Source: Aequorivita capsosiphonis DSM 23843 (lineage in GTDB: Bacteria > Bacteroidota > Bacteroidia > Flavobacteriales > Flavobacteriaceae). Taken from it: a DNA stretch of 64,000 nucleotides. Below the pieces are notes generated by a model. The model had not been told where the DNA came from. It was given only the letters and a program-made list of their open reading frames with translations, and did not search any database. The stretch lies in assembly GCF_000429125.1 (NCBI RefSeq), contig NZ_KE386849.1, positions 119,903 through 183,902 of the forward strand. Reading direction: 5' to 3'. This document shows, in pieces, positions 55,444-64,000 of the stretch. The position numbers and the translations under genes are program-made. Position 1 is the first letter of the stretch, and each line of letters opens with the position of its first letter.

Positions 55444-56559
55444 ATGAGACTCATTTTTGCTTCAATCCTTACACTATCCTTGATATCCTGTAATAAAAAC
55501 AGTGATAGTTATAAATTAGAAGGCGACGCCATTGGCTTTGCGGACGGTACTGAAGTAGTTGTATATACTTTAGAAAACAAACAGCCTAAACCCATTGATA
55601 CATTAATAATAACGGAAGGAAAGTTTTCTGCTGTTTACCCAAATAATGATATCACTCCCTTAAACTTTTTGAGAGTTGGAGATATAAACGCTTCCATTTT
55701 ATATTTTCCTGAAAACGAAGATATAAGAGCAACAATTTATAAAGACAGCATTCAATCATCTCGCATAATTGGTGGGAAGCAAAATGCTGCCTACACAGGT
55801 TTTGTTGAAAAAATGAGTACTTTCAATAATAAGAAGCAAAAAAGCATGGAAAGTTTTCGCGCTGCCAAAGAGACCAATGATACGGAAGCGATTGCGAAAA
55901 TACAGAGTGAAAATCTAAACCTTATGGGGGAGGAAACAGAATATAAAAAGGAATTTTTAAAAGAAAACAACAATTCATTATTTTCGGTTATGCTTATTTC
56001 TGAAATGGCCAGCAGACAGGAAATTACTCCGTCCGAAGCTTCAGAATATCTTGACAAAATGGATCCTTCCATTGCTTCGTCTGATATTGCACAAAACTTA
56101 AAAGCCAATCTTGAAGCCGTTAAAAAGGCCGATATGGGCAATGCAGCTCCCAATTTTAGCGCACCAACACCAACTGGAGAAACATTGTCTTTAAAAGATG
56201 CGCTGGGCAAGTATACCATTATCGATTTTTGGGCTTCTTGGTGCAGACCTTGCCGTATTGAAAACCCAAACGTAGTGAAGGTTTACAATAAATATCACGA
56301 GAAAGGTTTAAACATTATCAGCGTTTCTTTAGATAAGGCTGACCAAAAAGATAAATGGATACAAGCAATAAAAGATGATAATATGGATTGGTATCATGTG
56401 TCTAACCTTAAGTTTTGGCAAGATCCAATCGCACGACAATACAACGTGCGTTCCATTCCCGCAACATTTCTACTTGATGAAAACGGGATGATTATAGACA
56501 AAGATCTTCGCGGGGCTGCTTTGGAGGCAAAGATAGCCTCTCTTTTGGGTGGGGAATAG
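55444..56559 (+). CDS. TlpA-like thiol-disulfide oxidoreductase with DUF4369
   Basis: A 371-residue lipoprotein. The signal ends at Cys16 (LSLISCNKNS), a DUF4369 domain fills about residues 23-110 (GDAIGFADGTEVVVYTL), a helical linker follows, and the thioredoxin-like domain begins near residue 230 with NFSAPTPTGETLSLKD. The active site is FWASWCRPCRIEN (Cys-x2-Cys), with the cis-Pro in VRSIPATFLLD. Such proteins reduce disulfides in the periplasm, for example in cytochrome c maturation. It is probably monocistronic, ended by the terminator at 56631-56662. Confidence 0.88.
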   Translation: MRLIFASILTLSLISCNKNSDSYKLEGDAIGFADGTEVVVYTLENKQPKPIDTLIITEGKFSAVYPNNDITPLNFLRVGDINASILYFPENEDIRATIYKDSIQSSRIIGGKQNAAYTGFVEKMSTFNNKKQKSMESFRAAKETNDTEAIAKIQSENLNLMGEETEYKKEFLKENNNSLFSVMLISEMASRQEITPSEASEYLDKMDPSIASSDIAQNLKANLEAVKKADMGNAAPNFSAPTPTGETLSLKDALGKYTIIDFWASWCRPCRIENPNVVKVYNKYHEKGLNIISVSLDKADQKDKWIQAIKDDNMDWYHVSNLKFWQDPIARQYNVRSIPATFLLDENGMIIDKDLRGAALEAKIASLLGGE

Positions 56560-56561
56560 TT

Positions 56562-56575
56562 GTGAGACGTGAGAC
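56562..56575. repeat. Heptamer pair GTGAGAC
   Basis: Two GTGAGAC units placed directly after the TlpA-like stop codon, similar to the TGAGACT array at 39174. Confidence 0.6.
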
Positions 56576-56630
56576 GTTTCCACCTACGCTAAAGCTTTGG
56601 TGGACGAAGTGACGGATGACGAAATTAAAA

Positions 56631-56662
56631 AAAGCCTCGGTTCTGCTTGGAACCGAGGCTTT
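56631..56662. terminator. Bidirectional terminator
   Basis: A perfect 13-bp stem (AAAGCCTCGGTTC / GAACCGAGGCTTT) with a 6-base loop between two convergent genes, with A runs on the left and T-rich sequence on the right. It can serve both strands. Confidence 0.9.
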
Positions 56663-56714
56663 CTTATTTGAAGAAGTTTTTACAATAAACGTCTAAACTC
56701 TTAAACTCACCGCC

Positions 56715-57398
56715 TTAATTCAACAAAAAGCTAACATTAACGGTAGATTTAATTTCCATTTCACCAAGAGCAATTGATTGATCTCCACTTCCTGAAGAAT
56801 CGCTCATAGCGGCCATTTTATACATAGGCCGCGGTGTTGGTGTATTACTGAATTCACTGATAGAAACAGCTTTCCCAACACTTTGGTTTAAAACTCCTGC
56901 ATATTCTTTCGCTTTCATTTGCGCATTTTCAATAGCTTTTTTGCGCGCTTGGCTTTCTAAAGCTGCTTTATTAGTAGATGAAAAGTCAACGCCGTCAATC
57001 CGGTTGATTCCTGTGTCAACAAGGCCTTTCATTACTTGTTCATACTTTTTTAAATCACGCAGTTTTACCGAAAGAGATTGATTGGCAGCAAAAGTGTAGG
57101 TTTTGGAATTGTAATCGTAATTTTTAGTGAGGTTCATATATTCGGTTCGCACATCTTTATCTTCGATATTCATTTTCTTAAGGAATTTCAGCACATCGTT
57201 AATTGTTGCGTCATTCTGTTCCTTTAAGGATTTGGTGTTCTCTCCCGTATTTTCGACCCGAATATTGATGGTAACTTCATCCGGAACTACACGAACGATT
57301 CCTTCGCCTGTTACATCTACGGTTGGGGTTGGGGTATTTTGTGCCATCATAGTAGTTGTGGTTATTGCTAATATTAAAAGTGTTGTTATTGTTTTCAT
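56715..57398 (-). CDS. SIMPL-domain (DUF541) protein
   Basis: A 227-residue exported protein. The signal peptide (ITTLLILAITTTTMMAQ) is followed by a SIMPL domain, with VDVTGEGIVRVVPDEVTINI at the start and conserved VRTEYMNLTKNYDYN. The fold is linked to oxidative-stress tolerance and to mammalian SIMPL signalling proteins, but the bacterial role is not settled. There is no clear promoter box. The C-terminal end has a Ser/Gly-rich loop (SDSSGSGDQSIALGEMEI). Confidence 0.8.
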   Translation of the reverse strand: MKTITTLLILAITTTTMMAQNTPTPTVDVTGEGIVRVVPDEVTINIRVENTGENTKSLKEQNDATINDVLKFLKKMNIEDKDVRTEYMNLTKNYDYNSKTYTFAANQSLSVKLRDLKKYEQVMKGLVDTGINRIDGVDFSSTNKAALESQARKKAIENAQMKAKEYAGVLNQSVGKAVSISEFSNTPTPRPMYKMAAMSDSSGSGDQSIALGEMEIKSTVNVSFLLN

Positions 57399-57518
57399 AG
57401 TTTATATTTTATTAGATTCTGTACTCGCGCACGCCACGAACCTGCTTGCCGGTAGGCAGTACATGAATTATTTATTATTATTATTATTATGGATTGAGCT
57501 TTTCAGTCATCTTTTCTC

Positions 57519-57546
57519 TTTATTCTTTATTCTTTATTCTTTATTC
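57519..57546. repeat. Heptamer array, 4 x TTTATTC
   Basis: Four perfect TTTATTC units, ending 6 bases before the stop codon of the rhomboid gene. A run of ATT trinucleotides lies just before it (about 57466-57490). Confidence 0.85.
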
Positions 57547-57552
57547 TAAAAA

Positions 57553-58203
57553 CTAAAGTTTCCCCAGCTTATGCATCACAAATAAAACAATCAAAGGAAT
57601 TGCCAAGAGAACTACAATCCATAAACTGGTTTGAAATAATGACGGAGCAATAGCCAGGGTCAAGATATAGCCTCCAACTGCTCCACCAATATGGGCATCG
57701 TGGCCAATATTTCCCAATCTTTTTTTCATGCCGTAGATTGAATACAACAAATATGCCATTCCAAAAAGCCAAGCTGGAATAGCGATGGGAATAAAGAATA
57801 GATAAAGCCCCATATTAGGAAAAAAGAGAATGGCAGAATACAATATCCCCATCACAGCCCCACTTGCTCCTATCGCGCTATAGTGCGGTTCATCTTTATG
57901 AAAATAATAGGATAGTAAATTCCCTGCAAGTAGGCTTACCAGATAAATAACCACAAAAAATGTTACACCAACACTCGCTATGACCACATTCGCAAAAAAG
58001 TAAAGCGTAAGCATATTAAACAGTAAGTGCGAAAAATCGGCATGTAAAAAAGCCGAGCTAACCATTCGTATCTGTTCCCCTCGACGAATTCCGCCGACGT
58101 TGAATTTATACTTTTCAAAAAAAGAAATATCGTTGAATCCCTTTAAAGAAATAATGACGTTAGCAGCAATAATGATTATTGTTGCAATATGAAGGTTTTG
58201 CAT
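57553..58203 (-). CDS. Rhomboid-family intramembrane serine protease
   Basis: A 216-residue membrane protein with six predicted TM helices. The catalytic Ser is Ser114 in GASGAVMGI, and the His is His171 in HDAHIGGAVGG, as in rhomboid proteases. The HADFSHLLFNM segment (residues 54-64) is the conserved loop near TM2. It cleaves membrane proteins inside the bilayer; the substrate is unknown. The start codon at 58203 is directly before a heptad array. Confidence 0.85.
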   Translation of the reverse strand: MQNLHIATIIIIAANVIISLKGFNDISFFEKYKFNVGGIRRGEQIRMVSSAFLHADFSHLLFNMLTLYFFANVVIASVGVTFFVVIYLVSLLAGNLLSYYFHKDEPHYSAIGASGAVMGILYSAILFFPNMGLYLFFIPIAIPAWLFGMAYLLYSIYGMKKRLGNIGHDAHIGGAVGGYILTLAIAPSLFQTSLWIVVLLAIPLIVLFVMHKLGKL

Positions 58204-58209
58204 ATATGG

Positions 58210-58314
58210 TAAATTTGAAATTTAAAATCGGAAATAAGAAATGTAAAAATAGAAATAAGAAACTATAAATAGGAGAGATGAAACGGGAAATATAAAATCA
58301 GAAATACGAAAACA
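58210..58314. repeat. Long degenerate heptad array
   Basis: Fifteen consecutive heptads without a frame slip: TAAATTT, GAAATTT, AAAATCG, GAAATAA, GAAATGT, AAAAATA, GAAATAA, GAAACTA, TAAATAG, GAGAGAT, GAAACGG, GAAATAT, AAAATCA, GAAATAC, GAAAACA. The units differ, but G at position 1 and A at positions 2-4 recur. Confidence 0.75.
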
Positions 58315-58558
58315 AGTTAGTTACAGGTCAGTAAGTTGAACTTAAAAATTCTGGTTTCTCTTAGCTGTTTTTATAAAAGTGACCATAATCGTCACAAGTT
58401 CGCTCGCTTTTTTATTCAATCTTTGTAAAGAATCACGTCATTTCAACCCAGCCTAGCGTATCTCATTTTATCCTTCAAAGTTCGAACTTAGCATTCTTTA
58501 CTCCTTACTCTTTATTCTTTTCATCCTTCAAATTTCCTATTTCAAAAAATAATTTAAG

Positions 58559-58566
58559 TAGTTTTG
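58559..58566 (+). promoter_or_regulatory. -7 promoter box for the LpxL-like gene
   Basis: TAGTTTTG, 14 bases before the ATG at 58581. Confidence 0.45.
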
Positions 58567-58580
58567 CCGTATTCATACCT

Positions 58581-59459
58581 ATGCAAAAACTGCTTTATAT
58601 ACTGGCATATCCACTACTATGGCTGCTTTCAAAATTGCCTATGGGTATTTTGTACTTTAAATCTAGTGCGCTCTATTTTTTGGCTTATTATATAATTGGC
58701 TACCGCAAAAAGGTAGTAAAGGACAACCTAGTCTTGGCTTTTCCTGAAAAAACACAAAAAGAACGCGATCGAATCGCAAAAAATTTCATTAAACATTTAT
58801 GTGATGTGATTTTTGAAACGATCAAGGCTTTTACTATTTCAGAAAAGGAAATACGGAAGCGTTTTGTGGTTACCAATGCCGAAATATTGGACAGTTACTA
58901 TGAAAAAGACCGAAGCATCCTACTGATGGCCGGGCATTACGGAAACTGGGAATGGAGCGGTATTTTAAACAAGTTGATGAAACATCAAGCTCATGCCGTT
59001 TATAAACCTTTGGATAGCCCGCAATTTGATGCCTTAATCAAAAAAACGCGGGAACACTTCGGGGGGATTATTGTAAGCAATAAAAAAATAGTGACGGTTC
59101 TTTTTAGAAAATGGAAAAAAGGGGTTAAAACACTTACCTACATTCTTTCCGACCAAACCCCAAAAATGGGCGCTTTTAAACACCGTGACACTTTTATGGG
59201 AATTGACGTCCCCATGTTTACCGGCACCGAAGAACTTGCCAAAAAATTAGATTTCTCCGTAATGTACTTAAAAGTGGAAAAAGTGAAACGCGGCTATTAC
59301 ACCGCCACTTTCGTCCCTTTGGCTGACAACCCAAAAGAATATCCCGATTTTCAAATTACTAGAATGTTTTTTGATGCCTTGGAAAATCAAATCCGCGAAA
59401 AACCTGATTATTACCTTTGGTCACATAAGCGTTGGAAACTGAGAAATACAACCTCCTAG
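58581..59459 (+). CDS. LpxL/HtrB-type lipid A acyltransferase
   Basis: A 292-residue acyltransferase anchored by an N-terminal hydrophobic helix (residues 2-20). The catalytic H-x4-E lies in MAGHYGNWEWSG near residue 118. Further family segments are ILSDQTPKMG and VPMFTGTEELAKKL. It adds an acyl chain to lipid A precursors at the inner face of the inner membrane. It stands alone, convergent with glmM. Function as a lipid A acyltransferase is likely, though related phospholipid or ornithine-lipid acyltransferases cannot be fully excluded. Confidence 0.85.
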   Translation: MQKLLYILAYPLLWLLSKLPMGILYFKSSALYFLAYYIIGYRKKVVKDNLVLAFPEKTQKERDRIAKNFIKHLCDVIFETIKAFTISEKEIRKRFVVTNAEILDSYYEKDRSILLMAGHYGNWEWSGILNKLMKHQAHAVYKPLDSPQFDALIKKTREHFGGIIVSNKKIVTVLFRKWKKGVKTLTYILSDQTPKMGAFKHRDTFMGIDVPMFTGTEELAKKLDFSVMYLKVEKVKRGYYTATFVPLADNPKEYPDFQITRMFFDALENQIREKPDYYLWSHKRWKLRNTTS

Positions 59460-59480
59460 CCCCTTCCTCTGGCAGGCAAG

Positions 59481-59520
59481 TCCGAAGGGGAAACTATTGA
59501 TTAAAAGTCCCCTTCGGGGA
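59481..59520. terminator. Bidirectional terminator-like palindrome
   Basis: The arms TCCGAAGGGGA (59481-59491) and TCCCCTTCGGGGA (59508-59520) pair between the convergent LpxL-like and GlmM genes. Confidence 0.65.
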
Positions 59521-59529
59521 TTTAGGGGA

Positions 59530-60915
59530 TTATCCTGCTATTTCCCTTATTTCTGAAATAATTCTATCTGCCAACTTATCCGCTTCCTCTTGTGATTTCG
59601 CTTCCGTATAAATTCTGATAATAGGTTCTGTATTAGATTTACGAAGATGAACCCAGTTTTCAGCAAAATCTATTTTTACGCCGTCAATCGTGTTTATATC
59701 TTCAGAAGCATATTTGGCTTCCATCGCTTTTAAAATTGCATCAACATCCAATTGTGGCGTTAATTCAATTTTCTTTTTGCTCATAAAGTAAGCGGTATAT
59801 TTCTTTCTGATTTCGCTAACTGCAATTTTCTGTTCAGCCAAAAAGCTTAAGAATAAAGCAACTCCTACCAAACTATCTCTTCCGTAGTGTAATTCTGGGT
59901 AAATAATTCCACCATTGCCTTCTCCACCAATCACGGCTTTGGTTTCCTTCATCATTTCAACAACATTAACTTCCCCTACAGCACTTGCAGTATAAGTTCC
60001 GCCATGTTTTTCAGTTACATCACGCAAGGCACGAGAGGAAGACATATTTGAAACTGTATTCCCAGGGGTATTTTGAAGTACATAATCTGCAACCGCTACC
60101 AGCGTGTATTCTTCGCCAAACATTTCACCTTTTTCATCAACGAAAGCTAGACGATCAACATCAGGATCTACAACGATTCCGAAGTCAGCACCTTCTTCAA
60201 CTACCAATTCCATCAAATCACCCAAATGTTCTTTTAAGGGTTCAGGGTTGTGTGGAAACTCCCCATTTGGAGTACAGTAAAGTTTTACTGGCTCTACACC
60301 TAAGGCTTCTAACAACAAAGGAATAGCGATTCCTCCTGTTGAATTAACCCCATCAACAACAACCTTAAAACCGCAGGCTTTAATAGCTTCAGCATTTACC
60401 AATGGTAGATCCAAGACTTCATCAATATGCATATCTATATAAGCATCATTTTTATGGATTTCGCCTAGATTGTCAACTTCGGCAAAATCGATATCGCCAG
60501 CTTCAGCTAGGTCAAGGATTTTTTGTCCTTCAGCGGCATTTAAAAATTCGCCTTTATTATTCAACAGTTTTAAAGCGTTCCATTGTTTTGGGTTGTGACT
60601 TGCCGTTAATATAATTCCACCATCGGCGTGTTCCATAATTACGGCCATTTCAACAGTTGGAGTGGTTGAAAGATCTAAATCGATAACCGTAATTCCCATT
60701 CCTACCAGGGTGTTCATTACGAGTTGTTGGATCATTTCACCAGAAATACGGGCATCACGGCCCACTACTACTCTATATGCTTCCTTGTTTCTTTGTAGTT
60801 TTACCCAACTTCCGTAGGCTGCAGCATATTTTACAGCATCAATTGGAGTTAAGTTTTCGCCTTGTGCCCCGCCAATAGTTCCGCGGATTCCTGATATAGA
60901 TTTTATTAATGTCAT
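59530..60915 (-). CDS. glmM: Phosphoglucosamine mutase
   Basis: A 461-residue alpha-D-phosphohexomutase making glucosamine 1-phosphate on the way to UDP-GlcNAc. The phosphoserine is Ser106 in LTASHNPKQWN. The Mg-binding loop is DPDVDRLAF near 249, and the sugar-binding loop is GGEGNGGIIYPE. Phosphate contacts near the C-terminus are RKSNTEPIIRIY. The length (445-465 in the family) and the missing extra domain fit GlmM, but phosphomannomutase/phosphoglucomutase relatives share these motifs. It supplies precursor for every UDP-amino sugar above. Confidence 0.8.
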   Translation of the reverse strand: MTLIKSISGIRGTIGGAQGENLTPIDAVKYAAAYGSWVKLQRNKEAYRVVVGRDARISGEMIQQLVMNTLVGMGITVIDLDLSTTPTVEMAVIMEHADGGIILTASHNPKQWNALKLLNNKGEFLNAAEGQKILDLAEAGDIDFAEVDNLGEIHKNDAYIDMHIDEVLDLPLVNAEAIKACGFKVVVDGVNSTGGIAIPLLLEALGVEPVKLYCTPNGEFPHNPEPLKEHLGDLMELVVEEGADFGIVVDPDVDRLAFVDEKGEMFGEEYTLVAVADYVLQNTPGNTVSNMSSSRALRDVTEKHGGTYTASAVGEVNVVEMMKETKAVIGGEGNGGIIYPELHYGRDSLVGVALFLSFLAEQKIAVSEIRKKYTAYFMSKKKIELTPQLDVDAILKAMEAKYASEDINTIDGVKIDFAENWVHLRKSNTEPIIRIYTEAKSQEEADKLADRIISEIREIAG

Positions 60916-60932
60916 GTTTCCTACTTTTCGGG

Positions 60933-60940
60933 CAAAGATA
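60933..60940 (-). promoter_or_regulatory. -7 promoter box of glmM
   Basis: Minus-strand TATCTTTG, 17 bases before the glmM start. Confidence 0.5.
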
Positions 60941-60986
60941 CTTTAATAAAAAGAGATATCTTTCAGTCAAATTTGTAAATTGTGGA

Positions 60987-61571
60987 ATGAATTTTTTAGC
61001 CCACATCTATCTCTCTGGTGATGAAGAGGAAATTATTATTGGTAATTTTATGGCGGACGGCATTAAAGGTAAACGCTATCAAAATTACCCTCCAAAAATC
61101 GCTAAAGGAATTTTACTGCACCGCGAAATTGACACTTTTACGGATGCCCACCCAACAGTACACCAAAGTACGGCGCGGCTCCATAAAAACTACAGCCATT
61201 ACAGTGGTGTAATAGTAGATATTCTATACGACCATTTTTTAGCCAAGAACTGGGATAAATACTGTGCACAACCGCTCGACGAATATGTACAGGACTTTTA
61301 TGATTTGCTACATAAGGATTTCGATAAATTAACACCCAGAATTCAAAATATGATGCCCTATATGATTGCTGATAACTGGTTGTTTAATTACGCCACCATT
61401 GATGGTATTGCAAAGGTGTTGTCACAAATGAACATCCGCACAAAAGGTATAGTAAAAATGAATTTAGCCGTAAGAGAACTCGAGGAATATTACGACGAAT
61501 TTGAAGCTGAATTCACTTCCTTTTTTGAAGAACTACGAACTTTTTCCAACCAAAAACTCAACGAACTATGA
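60987..61571 (+). CDS. acpH: Acyl carrier protein phosphodiesterase
   Basis: A 194-residue AcpH/DUF479 protein that removes phosphopantetheine from ACP. It starts [14 protein letters not shown] at 60987, with the family motif [10 protein letters not shown] and later [12 protein letters not shown] and DHFLAKNW, which carry the metal-binding acids and histidines. A longer frame from 60909 would run over the glmM promoter region, so the shorter start is chosen. Its last 4 bases overlap the gamma-glutamyltransferase gene (ATGA), so they form a two-gene unit. Confidence 0.85.
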   Translation: MNFLAHIYLSGDEEEIIIGNFMADGIKGKRYQNYPPKIAKGILLHREIDTFTDAHPTVHQSTARLHKNYSHYSGVIVDILYDHFLAKNWDKYCAQPLDEYVQDFYDLLHKDFDKLTPRIQNMMPYMIADNWLFNYATIDGIAKVLSQMNIRTKGIVKMNLAVRELEEYYDEFEAEFTSFFEELRTFSNQKLNEL

Positions 61572-63289
61572 GATTGTATTCTATTTTTTTAATTGCGCTT
61601 CTTTTAATCTCTTGTAAAGAAAAATCAGATGCGCAAGTTGTCCCAAGTAAGCAAAATACTGAAGTTAAAGAAGTTAAATCTGTTATTGCCGATAGCGCAA
61701 TGGTGGTTTCTGCACGAGTGGAAGCATCCAAAATTGGTGCAGAAATCATTAAAAATGGTGGCAACGCTTTTGATGCTATGATTGCTACTGAAATGGCTTT
61801 GGCAGTTGCCTACCCGTATGCTGGAAATCTTGGCGGCGGAGGGTTTATGGTTTACAGAACCGAATTTGGCGAAATTGGATCCTTAGATTATCGCGAAAAA
61901 GCCCCAATGGCCGCAACTAAAAACATGTATCTAGATAAAGAAGGAAACGTTATTGACAATAAAAGCTCGGTTGGCGCACTCGCTGTCGGGGTTCCAGGAA
62001 CGGTGGCTGGAATGTTTGCCGTTCACGAAAAATTCGGAAGCCTACCTATGGAAGTCATTCTAAAACCTGTTATCAAGCTGGCTAAGAATGGTTATGTAAT
62101 AACCGAAATGCAAGCCAAAAGATTCGAAAAATTCAGAATTCAATTTGAAGAAGTAAATGGGCAAGGCTCCATTTATACTGAAGTTTACAATGCTGGTGAT
62201 ACACTGAACAATATTGCATTAGCAAATACCTTGGACCGCATTTCCAAAAACGGCCTCTCAGAATTGTATGGAGGCGAAAGCGGTAAAAAGTTGGTTTCCT
62301 ATTTAAAAGAAAAAGGTGGGATTGTTACTTTGGAAGATCTTGAGGCTTATGAAGCACAATGGCGGGAACCTATAGTTTTCAATTATAAAGGTTTAAAAAT
62401 AATTTCCATGGCCCCTCCATCCAGCGGCGGGATTTGCTTGGCACAGATTTTTAAAATGATAGCACCCTATCCCGTTTCTGAATACGGCCATAATAGTGAG
62501 AAATACATCCAGCTAATTGCAGAAGCCGAACGCCGAGCTTATGCCGATAGAAGTTTCTATTTGGGTGATCCTGATTTCGTAAATATTCCTGTAGACTCCC
62601 TGCTTTCAGATGCATATTTAAGCCGAAGAATGGATAGTTTCAGCTTTGATGCCGCGACTCCTTCAACAGAAATAAAACCAGGAGTTATTGCTGGGTACGA
62701 AAGTCCGCAGACCACGCATTATTCCATTGTGGATTCCTTTGGAAATGCGGTTTCTGTTACCACTACTTTAAATTCGGAATACGGTTCAAAACTATATGTA
62801 AATGACCTTGGTTTCTTTTTAAACAATGAAATGGACGATTTCAGTGCAAAACCTGGCGAACCCAATGTTTACGGATTGGTTGGAGGGGAAGCAAATTCAA
62901 TTGCACCCCAAAAACGAATGCTTAGCTCTATGACGCCAACCATCGTTGAAAAAGACGGGAAACTATCTATGGTCGTTGGCACACCCGGAGGTTCTACCAT
63001 TATTACTTCAGTGGCACAAACCATATTAAATGTTTACGAGTTCAATATGAATATGCAGGAAGCGGTGGATGCTCCACGTTTTCACCATCAATGGCTACCG
63101 GATAATATTCGGTATGAAGAAGGAAGATTTCCAAGGGAATTAATTGAAGATCTTAAACAAAAAGGCTATCCTGAAAACACCACAAGTGACCCAATTATTG
63201 GGAAGGTAGATGCCATTTTAGTGCTGCCAAACAGGAAGCTTGAAGGCGGTGCCGATAGTCGTGGTGATGACACTGCAATTGGGTATTAA
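61568..63289 (+). CDS. ggt: Gamma-glutamyltransferase (GGT)
   Basis: A 573-residue exported hydrolase/transferase cleaving the gamma-glutamyl bond of glutathione. A lipoprotein signal ends at Cys16 (LLLISCKEK). The Ntn-hydrolase fold self-cleaves before a Thr: the conserved segment is [15 protein letters not shown] near residue 380, with the nucleophile the second Thr. [10 protein letters not shown] and [10 protein letters not shown] near the start belong to the large subunit, and [12 protein letters not shown] near 475 holds small-subunit contacts. It is translationally coupled to acpH. Being a lipoprotein, it is probably anchored in the periplasm or on the surface. Confidence 0.92.
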   Translation: MRLYSIFLIALLLISCKEKSDAQVVPSKQNTEVKEVKSVIADSAMVVSARVEASKIGAEIIKNGGNAFDAMIATEMALAVAYPYAGNLGGGGFMVYRTEFGEIGSLDYREKAPMAATKNMYLDKEGNVIDNKSSVGALAVGVPGTVAGMFAVHEKFGSLPMEVILKPVIKLAKNGYVITEMQAKRFEKFRIQFEEVNGQGSIYTEVYNAGDTLNNIALANTLDRISKNGLSELYGGESGKKLVSYLKEKGGIVTLEDLEAYEAQWREPIVFNYKGLKIISMAPPSSGGICLAQIFKMIAPYPVSEYGHNSEKYIQLIAEAERRAYADRSFYLGDPDFVNIPVDSLLSDAYLSRRMDSFSFDAATPSTEIKPGVIAGYESPQTTHYSIVDSFGNAVSVTTTLNSEYGSKLYVNDLGFFLNNEMDDFSAKPGEPNVYGLVGGEANSIAPQKRMLSSMTPTIVEKDGKLSMVVGTPGGSTIITSVAQTILNVYEFNMNMQEAVDAPRFHHQWLPDNIRYEEGRFPRELIEDLKQKGYPENTTSDPIIGKVDAILVLPNRKLEGGADSRGDDTAIGY

Positions 63290-63360
63290 ATTTAATGTTT
63301 TTTCTGTAAAAATTAACATGCGTGCTATAGCATGTATTCATTAATTTCCAATCAATTGAG

Positions 63361-63368
63361 TACCTTTG
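63361..63368 (+). promoter_or_regulatory. -7 promoter box of uvrA
   Basis: TACCTTTG, only 6 bases before the uvrA ATG. If transcription starts at the usual distance, the leader would be very short. Confidence 0.45.
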
Positions 63369-63374
63369 CAGGCT

Positions 63375-64000
63375 ATGTCAAAAAATGATGATTTTATTGA
63401 AGTTTTGGGCGCACGCGTCCACAACTTAAAGAACATTGACGTTCGTATTCCACGAGAAAAATTAGTAGTAATTACAGGGCTTTCCGGCAGCGGAAAATCC
63501 TCTTTGGCGTTTGATACCATTTACGCCGAAGGGCAACGCCGTTATATTGAAACCTTTTCCGCCTACGCGCGCCAGTTTTTAGGAAGTTTAGAACGACCCG
63601 ATGTCGACAAAATTGATGGACTTTCCCCCGTGATTGCCATTGAGCAAAAAACCACAAGTAAAAGCCCGCGTTCAACCGTTGGCACTATTACTGAAATTTA
63701 CGATTTTCTTCGATTATTTTATGCTCGCGCTAGTGACGCCTATAGCTATAACACGGGTCAAAAAATGATTAGTTATAGCGACGAACAGATAAAGCAACTA
63801 ATTCTTGAAGACTTTGCTGATAAAAAAGTGAGCATTCTCGCGCCGGTTGTCCGTTCCAGAAAAGGACATTATCGCGAGCTTTTTGAACAAATAGCCAAAC
63901 AAGGATTTTTGAAGGTTCGCGTTGATGGAGAAGTACGCGATATTGTGAAGGGAATGAAAGTGGACCGATACAAAAACCATGACATCGAAATTGTAATAGA
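63375..64000 (+). CDS. uvrA: Excinuclease ABC subunit A (5' part)
   Basis: The gene runs off the right edge; 208 codons are visible. The protein starts [20 protein letters not shown]. Its first ATPase motif is [20 protein letters not shown] near residues 33-52. The first signature-insertion segment contains [18 protein letters not shown] and [20 protein letters not shown], all diagnostic of UvrA. UvrA dimers find bulky DNA lesions and load UvrB for excision. The zinc fingers and the second ATPase lie beyond the window. It is probably its own transcription unit. Confidence 0.95.
   Translation, partial: MSKNDDFIEVLGARVHNLKNIDVRIPREKLVVITGLSGSGKSSLAFDTIYAEGQRRYIETFSAYARQFLGSLERPDVDKIDGLSPVIAIEQKTTSKSPRSTVGTITEIYDFLRLFYARASDAYSYNTGQKMISYSDEQIKQLILEDFADKKVSILAPVVRSRKGHYRELFEQIAKQGFLKVRVDGEVRDIVKGMKVDRYKNHDIEIVI

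Larger units (their letters stand above)
58204..58580. other. Gene-free spacer, 377 bases
   Basis: Contains the long heptad array (58210-58314) and, near the plus-strand gene, a T/C-rich segment and the -7 box at 58559-58566. No gene. Confidence 0.5.

Noticed and set aside
58210-58314. CRISPR array
   Set aside because: The period is 7 bases with no spacers of uniform length and no cas genes nearby.
60909-60986. A 26-residue N-terminal extension of AcpH
   Set aside because: It would overlap the glmM start and promoter, and the family begins at MNFLAHIYL.

Overview
The window is from a member of the Bacteroidota, most likely a marine or environmental Flavobacteriaceae; I cannot name the genus from sequence alone. 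The evidence is the low GC content, Bacteroidota-type promoters (TAnnTTTG at -7, sometimes with TTG upstream), many lipoproteins with an SC(x) lipobox, a DUF4369/thioredoxin protein, a lipoprotein azurin, OmpA-family-like barrels and an HD/PycTM protein.

Bases 1-16.6 kb hold a minus-strand run of 16 surface-glycan genes. Read in the direction of transcription they start with an amino-acid-type adenylating enzyme, a carrier protein, an AAC(3)-like N-acyltransferase and a DUF4910 peptidase-like protein. Next come a NeuB-type synthase, a KdsC-like phosphatase, an SpsF-like cytidylyltransferase and a KpsS-like transferase. These are followed by a P-loop protein, a sulfotransferase, a DRE-TIM aldolase fused to a glycosyltransferase-like domain, a second CMP-sugar synthetase, a HAD phosphatase, a GT29 (sialyltransferase-family) protein and two GT4 glycosyltransferases. 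Together they look like a pathway for one or two nonulosonic (sialic-acid-like) sugars that are activated as CMP sugars, N-acylated, possibly sulfated, and transferred to a glycan.

At 16.9-25.4 kb are a methyltransferase, a FAD protein, and the cluster DUF2061-cysC-cysD-cysN-cysQ. That cluster makes PAPS and recycles PAP, and so fits the sulfotransferase. Lipoate-protein ligase and azurin follow. At 26.7-40.6 kb lies a second, Wzy-type polysaccharide block: Wzc, Wza, a PglF-like dehydratase, a PglE-like aminotransferase, two phosphoglycosyltransferases around a PglD-like acetyltransferase, an EpsG-type polymerase, and the WbpP/WbpO pair for UDP-GalNAcA. No flippase is visible.

From 41 to 64 kb the content is mixed. 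It includes a decayed AraC-type regulator, a Dps-like protein, two OmpA-like barrels without an OmpA domain (one is in the 37 kb region), and two tandem giant lipoproteins combining a calcineurin-like phosphoesterase, a kinase-like segment and an Omp85 barrel. It also holds an HD-PycTM protein, a GAF protein, a TlpA-like protein, a SIMPL protein, a rhomboid protease, an LpxL-like acyltransferase, GlmM, an ACP phosphodiesterase, gamma-glutamyltransferase and the start of uvrA.

The most unusual signals are four: (1) the adenylation/carrier/acyltransferase set attached to the nonulosonate genes; (2) the aldolase-glycosyltransferase fusion beside a CMP-sugar synthetase that has no NeuB of its own; (3) the duplicated phosphoesterase/Omp85 proteins, of which one has lost its metal ligands; (4) a family of intergenic arrays with a strict 7-bp period but very different unit sequences, found only from about 19 kb rightward. 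I recognised no tRNA, rRNA, CRISPR array or intact insertion sequence.
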